Source: Hemerocallis citrina (taxonomy: Eukaryota > Streptophyta > Magnoliopsida > Asparagales > Asphodelaceae). From it: 64,000 nt of DNA. Location of the stretch: positions 98,284,085-98,348,084 of the forward strand of contig CM030366.1 in NCBI GenBank assembly GCA_017893485.1, given 5' to 3'. The notes under the pieces were generated by a model. It was not told where the DNA came from. It did no database searches and worked only from the letters and a program-made list of their open reading frames with translations. The translations under genes were made by a program, and so were the position numbers. This document shows positions 56,131-64,000 of this stretch, one piece after another (position 1 is the stretch's first letter; each line of letters starts with the position of its first letter).

Positions 56131-56970
56131 GGGCAAAAATTATGAGATCCTCTTAAGTTCATATGTTGAATTACGAAACTCCTTCAAGTTTATTTTGGAT
56201 CAAATCATACTCCAGCTAATGATATATATATATATTTTAAATGTTTATTACGGTATATAAAATAACCTAAATGACCTTTTCCATTTTAGAAAAATAAAAA
56301 TAAAATAAAATAAAAATCCCCACTAGGTCAAACCCACCTCATCACCTGTCTCTTTCTCTGCCTCCTTCCTCCACCGTAATATATTGGGATAGAGGTTGTG
56401 AACAGGGCCAGTCCTGTTCTCACCGGAGTCCGGGGTGAACTCTCACAAAAATTAAATTTGGGGGTCATAAAAAAAATGTACAACTTGTAATTTAACTTTA
56501 CATGCGAAATACATATACATAAGTATAATGAAGAATAAAAATTTGGGATCCCTAAAAAATAATAAAAATCAGGGGCCCAAGACGGCCGCCTCTCCGACCA
56601 TTACCTCAGGGCCGACCTTGGTTGTGAAGGTGTGAATAAGTGGAGGTGGTGGTGAGGAAGGGAAGGTGAGGTGGATCAATGGTGATGATGGAGGTGGGTG
56701 ATGGTGTTTGGACGGTGGAGGAAGGAGGCAGAGATAGAGAAAGGGGAATGAGGTGGGCTGGACCTGGTTAGGGTTTTGATTATTTATTTATTTATTTATT
56801 TTCTTTTTTAAATAAAAATTAATAGAGAAAGACTTTTAAGTCACTTTACATGTCGAATAAACTTTTTAAAAAAAGGTTGTCGTGAGATGGATGGTGATTT
56901 GGTCGAAAATAAACGAAAGGTGGTTTTGTAATTAAACATGAAAACTTAAGGGGTTTCATAACTTTTGCCC
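56131..56970. mobile_element. Mutator-like MITE with long inverted repeats
   Basis: Ends GGGCAAAAATTATGAGATCC and GGTTTCATAACTTTTGCCC are inverted copies, and imperfect pairing extends about 70 bp (TTAAGTTCATATGTTGAATTA opposite TAATTAAACATGAAAACTTAA). The flanks TATAATTTA (56122-56130) and TATAATTCA (56971-56979) are a 9-bp duplication with one mismatch, fitting Mutator-like elements. No transposase; a hAT MITE is nested inside. Confidence 0.75.
56403..56620. mobile_element. hAT-type MITE, nested
   Basis: An exact 8-bp duplication GTTGTGAA (56395-56402 and 56621-56628) flanks a 218-bp unit. Its ends, CAGGGCCAGTCCTG and the inverse of CAAGGTCGGCCCTG, pair at 10 of 14 positions. Eight-base duplications and CAGGG-type ends are hAT features. 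No coding capacity. Confidence 0.85.
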
Positions 56971-56979
56971 TATAATTCA

Positions 56980-57455
56980 TGGAGAAACCAACGAAATGTA
57001 TATATTAGCACGTTAAGGCCATAAGTTACTTTGGGTCTCACTTATATTTAAGTCAATTACAGCATAGAAATATCTTTCATCCTTGATTTAAGTTTTTGGT
57101 AAAGTGATGGCATATACATGGAAATTATGTTAAAGAAATGAAGATATGCCAAACACAAGCAAGTTATTATCTAGGGAGAATCCATATCTGTTACAAATGG
57201 AGAACTATTGTTTTAGAAGAATCTCCATATCCAAATTTCTTAGAAATTCACATTATATCTGGTCAACCGGCATGCTACTTTTTGAAGTGTATTTCAGAGG
57301 CACCATTCTTACCCATCATAGATATAAATACATCTTCTTACGTATTGTAGTTTCTAATGTAAAGTATGTTCAGCTTAAAGAAGTACACAGTTTTGTGAAA
57401 ATCACAGATTCACAATTGTACAGAAGCCCTCCACAATATCAAGTTTGTGAAAGTT
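56980..57455. other. Intergenic stretch, nothing recognised
   Basis: AT-rich sequence. Two overlapping open frames at 57138-57517 have no family signature, and one runs into the LINE's poly-T tail. Confidence 0.4.
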
Positions 57456-57942
57456 TTTTTTTTTTTTTTGGTTGTTGTTTAAGGAAAAGGTGGAGTATGA
57501 CCACCCTGTTTCATTAATAAGAAGGTAATAAAATAAACTCAGAGTACTGAACCAAGTACAAAAACCTACGACACAAAAGTACATACATCCACCCTAAACA
57601 TGGGGGGTGGGGCAGAAGACGATATAAACATATATGCATCCAAGCAAACAAAGAAAAACCAACTACTCCCCCCAACAAAACCCTGGGGTGGTGGGGATGA
57701 ATCACTCACTCAACAATACATATCTGACAGGCCGGGCACATCCCTCAGTCTAGTGTCGGATCAATCTCGATATCCTCATCATCATACTCCTCTATCTAAA
57801 AGATGTTCGCGATCCTCCCTCTCGTACCTGCTGCGACAACATTTACCCAAAAGGAAATAAGATGCACAATGTGAGATAAAATACTAGAAATAGTACTACA
57901 TGTCCCACGGAAGTACCAATTATTCCTAACTACCCCAATACC

Positions 57943-58218
57943 CTAGATCGTAGCGGCGATAGCGATAAACCAAGCTTCTTTCATCGATCGTCTCTCAGTC
58001 GCGAACTTTGGTCCTACCCACGGCTCCTCATATTTACTGGGGAACTCATTCGTCCCCAGTGCGCTAAGAACCTCCATGAGGACTGCTTTGCTTCTGGGAC
58101 ATTCTCGAAAAAGATGGTCTCTAGTTTCGGGGGTAGTATTACAGAACCCACATGTAGAGTCCAAATTCGGTTGGCATTTTGATAGGTTCTCTCTAGTCAA
58201 AATCGCATCATTAAGCAC
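57943..58218 (-). pseudogene. C-terminal zinc-binding domain of LINE ORF2
   Basis: CGFCNTTPETRDHLFRECP gives a CX2CX8HX4C-type pattern typical of the zinc-binding region that follows plant LINE reverse transcriptases. Frameshifts between 58218 and 58664 detach it from the RT frame. Confidence 0.8.
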
Positions 58219-58663
58219 CAGCTAGATGAAAATTTTAACTTTCAGTGGTGTTTTCGCCTTCCAAACTACCCCCGACCAACTCGGGCTACATCCCCTAAAG
58301 TGAATACGATTATAAAGGGAGCGCACATTGAATGTGCCATTCCTTTTCAGGCCTCAAGATTTTCTATCGGGACCCTGTGCGCAAATAATATCGGCGTTGG
58401 CGATATAGGTCTGTAGTTCTGTGAGCCTGAGTTGGGACCCTAGGGTCATGGGGATGTATAAAGGCTGGTTTCCAGGAACTTCTTCTCCGGACTGCAGCCG
58501 CCGTGCAGTGTGGTTGTGATGGTTGGTCATACAAATCAGGGAACATGGCTCTAACTGTATGTTCACCACACCACTTATCCCACCAGAATCTGGTTAATCT
58601 GCCATTCCCGATAGACGACGTCACACAGCTGATGAAGGGATCGTATGCCTTGGCGATACCTCT

Positions 58664-60180
58664 TCAAAACCAGGAAGTCCGTGGGCCTACCCTGAAACCT
58701 AGGTTTCTCGTCCCATTTCCGTGCAGATAAGTCAGCACCAAATCCTGCCAACCTTCTCCATTAGGGTGGAAGACTTTCCACCACCATTTTTCCAAGAGGG
58801 TCAGGTTCATATCTCTCAGATCAATAATACCTAGTCCTGCGTGTATCTTTTTCATGCAAGCTTTTTCCCATCTGATTAGGTGATATCCTCCTTTATCGGG
58901 ACTCACCCCTTTCCAAAGAAACCGTTTACGAGTACGTTCAATTCTATTGATCACCCAACGTGGTATTTCGAAAAAGGACAAATAGTATGTAGGGAGATTT
59001 GAGAGAACCACATTGATAAGCGTGACTCTTCCTCCCAAGGATAAAGCTTTACCTCTCCATCCATCTAGAAGGTTTTCCACCCGGTCAATGATCGGTAACC
59101 AGTCCGCCTTCTTTAGTTTTCCCGATCTCAGCTGTAATCCCAAGTATTTAATGGGGAAACTCTCAATGGAGCAGTTGAGAATTGTGACAATGTCTTGTGC
59201 CTCCTTTGGATTAAGGGCAATGGGGATAAGAGCACTTTTGTGAAAATTGACCCTGAGTCCAGACCAAGCTTCAAAGATATAAAGAATTCCTTTGAAAGCG
59301 GTAGTTTTCTCGAGGTTGCCATTTCCAAATAGAAGAGTATCGTCTGCATATTGCAGGATGGAGCAACCTTGCGATTGACTCCGCTGGCCACTAGCTTTAT
59401 CCAGCGCCCTACTATAGTTAGACATCATGGACCGTAAAATGTCTGCCACAATGGTGAAGAGGAGGGGAGAGAGAGAGGATCTCCTTGTCTAAGGACCCGT
59501 TTACACTTGAAAGGATGACCCGAAACCCCGTTCTCTAAAATAGCAGTTCTGCTGGTGGTGAGACATGTGTGAATCCATCTAATCCATCTAGCTCCAAATC
59601 CTCTTCTAACCAGTGCTTCTAGAAGATAATCCCATTCAACCGAGTCGTGAGCTTTCTCAAAATCCAATTTCAGGAGATAGCTCTTAGCATTTGACGTGTG
59701 GCAATGGTGGATAGTTTCTTCTGCCGTGGCCATAATGTCCTGAATACACCGTCCTTTAATGAACCCCGTCTGCTCATTACTTATGAGGCTTTCCATCACC
59801 CTTCCCAACCTATTAGCTAAGGTCTTGGTTATAATCTTAACTGAGCAGTTAAGGAGACTAATCGGGCGAAAGTCTCCCACCCGCTGGTAGTCTTCTTTCT
59901 TAGGGATCAATACCACATCAGCAAAATTAATTCTTCCTAATTTAATTTTATGGTCATATAGATCAGCAAACAACTTAAACAGATCGTCCTTTATTTTCTC
60001 CCAGAATACCTGGCAGAAAAGGACAGGGAAACCATCTGGGCCTGGGGCTTTGTCCTTTTCGAGTTGCTGTACTGCCTCCCCAATTTCCTTTTCTGTGAAA
60101 GGATCTTCGAGGGATCGAAGCATGGGGCCAGCATTGTTCACGGACTCTTGCCAGAATTCGTGGTGAAGCGGGACTCTCAA
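58664..60180 (-). pseudogene. Reverse transcriptase of LINE ORF2
   Basis: Two minus-strand frames overlap around 59449-59425. The first has KDKAPGPDGFPVLFCQVFW, FRPISLLNCSVKIITK, NEQTGFIKGRCIQD and LRQGDPLS; the second has the catalytic YADDTLLFG, KYLGLQL and GGRVTLINVVLSNLP. They are split by a frameshift in a CT-run right after GDPLS, at about 59470-59485. The catalytic aspartates are kept. A gap with stops lies between here and the endonuclease (60180-60385). Confidence 0.92.
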
Positions 60181-60384
60181 ATCCGCCTTCTCTCCAAAGA
60201 GACGCTTGAAGTGGGATTGGAATGCTACCCTGATTTTCTCCTCTCCTTGAACCTCTCCAGACTCCGACTAGATTGAGTGTATGAGATTAGATCTACAATA
60301 GGAATTGACAACACGGTGGAAGAAAGCTGTATTCGCATTTCCTTATTTGAGCCATGAAATTCTGGATCACTATTGCCATTTGAG

Positions 60385-61410
60385 TTATTCAAGTCTATAC
60401 AGTTGGTGAATGTCTTCTCGGAGCTGAAGCAACTTATTCCGCTCCTCCCATACCAGGCTCCTAATTTCCTCCGTCTTTTCCAACCCCTCAATACCTTCAA
60501 GGAGGGAGTCTTTTGCTCTCCAGATCAGTGCAAATCTGATCTGGTTCCATTTTCTTAGTTTGGCTCGCAGTCTTCTAATTTTTCCGCACCAGATTGCGGT
60601 AGGTTCAGCACCTCTGGTAGGGGTGGACCAATTCTCGTTTACCATGTGATGAAATCCTTGAATTTCCAACCATGCCTTCTTAAATCTAAACCTGGGTGAT
60701 TTCCTGGGATGCCCTTCTCCGGATGAAAGGAGAATAGGGACATGATCTGAGGTTGGTTTAAGGAGTGATTTGGCCCAAGTTAAAGGAAATTTGGCCTCCC
60801 AGTCCGCGAAGACCAAGATCCTATCAAGCTTATCTAAAATAGGCACCGCTTGCATGTTAGACCAGGTGAATAGCCTATTAGTGATGGGGATGTCAACCAT
60901 TTCCAGGTCCGCTATAACCTCGTTAAAAGTTTCCCTGTCAGCATCAGTAGATCCTCTCCCCCTGTGTTCAGAGAAAAACCTGGTGATGTTAAGATCCCCC
61001 CCCCCAACCCAGGGATGCGGCCATCTAGCATGAATTGCTTGTAATTCATTCCAGAATTTCAACCTAGTTGCAGTAGTATGCAGTCCATAAACCACCGTAA
61101 TGAATTGGGTCCATAGGTCCGATTTACGTTGGAGCAGGGCCGACAGTGAAAATAGGTCATGGAATTCATCTAAGCATCCATACAAGTCGGAATTGTACCC
61201 TAAGGCAATACCTCCATAGGCCCCAACAGAGAGGAAAATTTTTCATTCTGAAATGCGAGACCCCCCCAGCCTACTAAGTCTACAAATATGGGTCAGTTTA
61301 GTCTCCTGCAGACCAACAATGCTAACTTTCGATTTGGCGATGATATCCTTAACCATTTCCCGTTTGCCCCGCCTACCCAGGCCCCTAACGTTCCAGAAGA
61401 GGGCTTCCAT
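60385..61410 (-). pseudogene. AP-type endonuclease of LINE ORF2
   Basis: The frame starts at the ATG whose first base is 61410 (MEALFWNVRGLGRRGKRE, GLQETKLT). It continues through GGDLNITRF (the GDxN motif), DKLDRILV and SDHVPILL (the SDH motif), all diagnostic of the exonuclease-endonuclease-phosphatase fold that nicks target DNA. One in-frame stop lies near 61240. The start overlaps the ORF1 stop as TAATG. Confidence 0.9.
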
Positions 61411-61412
61411 TA
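61408..61412 (-). other. TAATG overlap of ORF1 stop and ORF2 start
   Basis: On the minus strand the ORF1 terminator TAA shares its last A with the ORF2 ATG. Such overlaps are used for termination-reinitiation in other bicistronic retroelements. Here it also pins the ORF2 start. Confidence 0.8.
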
Positions 61413-63852
61413 ACTACAACCGATCGATGGATCATGACTCGCCTTGGCAGACGAGTTCGAAATGAGTTTAACTCTATCGCTCTCCCACCCTCTAATCTTG
61501 TTTAGGAGGAAAGAGTTCCTCTCCGTATCGCTCACCGCAAGATCAAAGGTTTTGGCTAGACTAAAAATCTCAGAGTCCGACATGAAATTAAAAATTGATG
61601 CAAGGAAGGAACACGTACCTCCATCGCTAGTCTTGGCAGATTTAGCGGCCGCAACAATTTCCAAATAGTCGTCTAAGGAATCCTCAATAGCCATCTTAGC
61701 GACTTTCTGAACCCTGAAACCTGTACCGCCATGAATAGGGATAGGTGTGGACATTTGGGAAGTGGGAAATGTGAAAGGAACAAACTTAGGGGAGATACCA
61801 GGCAGCTTATCAGCCATCCCCTCAGACTCCACAGATTTCCCTTTAGAGTATACATAATCGTCTTCAAGATTTAGCCTATCTTCACAATCTTCTTCATCGA
61901 GGTAGATTGGACTAGTGTTCTTGGGCCAACGCTCTTTGTGCACATTTACTCCTATGGACCTCTCATTAGGCTCATTAATCTCAAACATATTCATGGGCCT
62001 CTCATTAGGCCCATTAATGAGCTCATTAAACTCAAACGTTTTCATGGGCTCTTTGAATTTCGAATCTAACCCCCTCTGAATAACTTCCCCCTTCCCTGCC
62101 TTGCGCAACACTAGACCGCTGATTTTTGACATTTACGGCAGTCGATGAGCAACGTGGCTCATTTTGAGTGGAAGGCGTTGCGGTCGATGATTTCGGTGTG
62201 GGATACAAGGCAATGGGGGCAGAGCATCCTTTTCCCTTCTGCTTCTTTCCCAACTTGCCTATTCTGTTTCCCTTTTCGTCTTCGAAGATACCATCTATCT
62301 TTCCTTTTGGGGCCAAGCTTTTACCCTTAGGGTTTCCGAATTCAGCTTTCCCCTTTCCCTGTGCCTCTTCCCACAACCTTGTTTTACTCTCTTTTGGGTC
62401 GGAATCTCTGTCAACACTCCATCACATGCTCGTCATCTTCCCCAAAGTGGTGCCTTCCCGTAGTGTCTCTCGTTCCAAAGATTCCAGCCTTTTCCCTTTT
62501 GGACTTTGCATGTCACTTTTGAAGGGGCTTTTGCCATTTGTAGCTCTTGTACGACCTGTCTCCCCTCTCTGCTCCTCTCACTGCACCTCACCACCAACTT
62601 CAAGAAGTTGACTTCCATTTTGAGCTTTCTTTTAGCCCCTCTTTCGGAGAGGCGGTTCTGAGTTGTCCAAACTACCCAAATCTGATAGTGGGTGCAGATC
62701 CACTGTTTTTCGTCCATCTGGGCCGTTGGATCCCTTGGTCAAGTCCCGTTCTAGACCAACTTTGATCGGAGAATCTTTCCCTGGTTCTGATCCCTCTGCC
62801 GTCTGTTCCTGACGTGGTTCCTTCCTTCTTGCCATTTTGATGAGTTCCCGATGCGCACGCTCAACTTCGTGAGCCCCATCTAAGGTCAGGTCCCACTTCG
62901 GTGAAACCACCTGCTTGTACGATCGGCTGTTTTTGAGTGTGGGTGGAGGGGTGGGGGAGGTGATGGCCATGAGCTCTGTCTCTGTCTCCGCTCGCTTGTC
63001 AAGCACAAAGCGAATGAGATACGACTCCTCGAACGAGAAGACTTTAGTAAACCGTGGCATTAAAGAGATGTCGACACTCCTGATCAGTATCCTAGCCGAT
63101 ACGATCTCCGAGCGGCGAACTGTCTTCTCGTCCATATCTTCAATCGTTCCAAAGTCAGAGATTATCTTTTGCAGAGCCTTCCTCTTTCAGAAATGAAGCA
63201 GCACGTTATGGATCCAAATCTAGAACTTATCCCCTTGGGGTAGCTCCGCTCTGAAACTTGATGACCATACAAAAAATTCCATCTTGAAATGTCCAAAGTC
63301 CACTGTGCCCATATCGGTGACCTCGACCACCTTCTCCGGCGATGGGAAGGACACCAGGAACTATAGGTGGCATATTTTCTTCGCTACCCAGTACCTGTGG
63401 GCCCTCATTGGCCACATTGAATTTAGAGCTTGGAGGAGATGGGTCTCTGATGGGCTCCCTGACCTCACTCTGGCAACGGCACACCATTGACGGAGCCACT
63501 TCTCTTCATTCTTGATTATGTCCAGACTATTGACTAACCGGATTAGGATTGGTTTATCTGGTGATCTGTCTCTGCTCACTGGCGTTCATCATCGTTGTTA
63601 GTCTCGACGGCGTTTGTACAAACATACGAGAGGTGCCTCCATTTCATACACTTAAGGCAACAAATTTCTTTTGTGCAATCCTTCTGATAGTGGCCCAATT
63701 CGTCGCAGTTGATGCAAGGTACTGGCTTGCGTTTTCCTTTCTGTTGCTTCTTTTGTTTCCGAACTGAGGGAGGGGGAAATGCTCTGTCTCTTCTTTGCTT
63801 TGCTGATAACTTCTACCCACTGTTCCCCATTTCCAACTGAATCTAAGTCCAT
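61410..63852 (-). pseudogene. LINE ORF1 (zinc-knuckle, nucleic-acid-binding)
   Basis: Read from right to left: MDLDSVGNGEQWVEVISKAK (63852), then two zinc knuckles, CINCDELGHYQKDC and CLKCMKWRHLSYVC (about 63700 to 63610). Next come a DUF4283-like region (FLVSFPSPEKVVEVTD, then IRSVDISLMPRF), a Lys/Arg/Glu-rich middle, and an acidic C-terminal part (61410-62132) ending at the TAATG overlap. The frame changes at least three times (near 63600, 63390 and 62400). Whether 63852 is the true start is unclear, since upstream sequence may be cut off at the window edge. Confidence 0.72.
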
Positions 63853-64000
63853 TGTAATCTCGTTTGGCGGATCCCCATCTTGGGCTCGCTCGACGGTGGA
63901 TTTAAGTGGAGCTTTAGCATTCCTTTGAGGTGGTGGAGGAGACTGGTGGTTGAGGTGATGGTAGGCAGTAGGGGGGTTTGATTGGGCATGATCTGAAGAG

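Larger units (their letters stand above)
57456..64000 (-). mobile_element. L1-type LINE retrotransposon, runs off the right edge
   Basis: The left end is a T-run (about 57456-57471), the complement of a 3' poly(A) tail. Moving right come the zinc-binding tail, reverse transcriptase and endonuclease of ORF2, then ORF1 with two zinc knuckles near 63620-63705. That is the standard plant L1 order, on the minus strand. Several frameshifts and stops make this copy inactive. The 5' end and the far target duplication lie beyond the window. Confidence 0.92.

Overview
This window looks like flowering-plant (probably eudicot) nuclear DNA. It is intron-bearing, mostly AT-rich and dominated by nested transposable elements. 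Nothing in it looks bacterial, organellar or viral. Only one host gene is convincing: a plastid RNA-editing factor of the MORF/DAG family, closest to MORF9, on the + strand in four exons (29281-41379). Its exons join in frame to 235 residues. The gene is hemmed in by transposons: a Mutator-type foldback sits 48 bp upstream of the ATG, and intron 1 is 11.2 kb because elements have piled into it.

Layout, left to right. 147-10117 is a decayed Ty3/gypsy chromovirus (Tekay/Del-like) with a 3.4-kb 5' LTR and a truncated 3' LTR. 10501-20613 is a minus-strand non-autonomous Helitron. It holds a small TRIM-like LTR element (10541-11908) and, near its 5' end, a complete Helitron (13454-20609) whose five-exon RepHel gene joins without a stop into 1417 residues. 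21486-22954 holds two Tourist-like MITEs with TAA target duplications. 22969-28155 is another Helitron, carrying a solo chromovirus LTR that itself carries a solo LTR. 28360-29232 is the Mutator-like foldback. 29281-41379 is MORF9; its first intron holds a degraded copy of exon 1, a deleted LTR retrotransposon (31784-36342), a 2-kb inverted-repeat element stuffed with TA-microsatellite-anchored foldbacks (36579-38661), and a mini-Helitron (39807-40223). 42739-45186 holds small Helitrons and MITE-like units. 45547-55033 is a young Tat-like Ty3/gypsy element, 9.5 kb, with 792-bp LTRs and a 5-bp target duplication. It has an intact minus-strand gag-protease gene but no recognisable polymerase, a 177-bp tandem array next to its 3' LTR, and a spliced-looking plus-strand gene of its own with a TATA box and a poly(A) signal. 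56131-56970 is a Mutator-like MITE with a hAT MITE nested inside. 57456-64000 is a minus-strand L1-type LINE with a zinc-knuckle ORF1, an endonuclease/reverse transcriptase ORF2 and a 3' poly(A) tail (seen as poly-T); it runs off the right edge.

How the parts relate. The intact Helitron may be the protein source for the small Helitrons that share its 3' hairpin type (22969-28155, 42739-42949, 45011-45186). A second Helitron family ending in CCTAGT is represented by three non-autonomous copies (10501-20613, 36711-37210, 39807-40223). The Tat-like element would need polymerase and integrase from a related element elsewhere. All coordinates, splice sites and divergence counts were read by eye, so boundaries may be off by a few bases.
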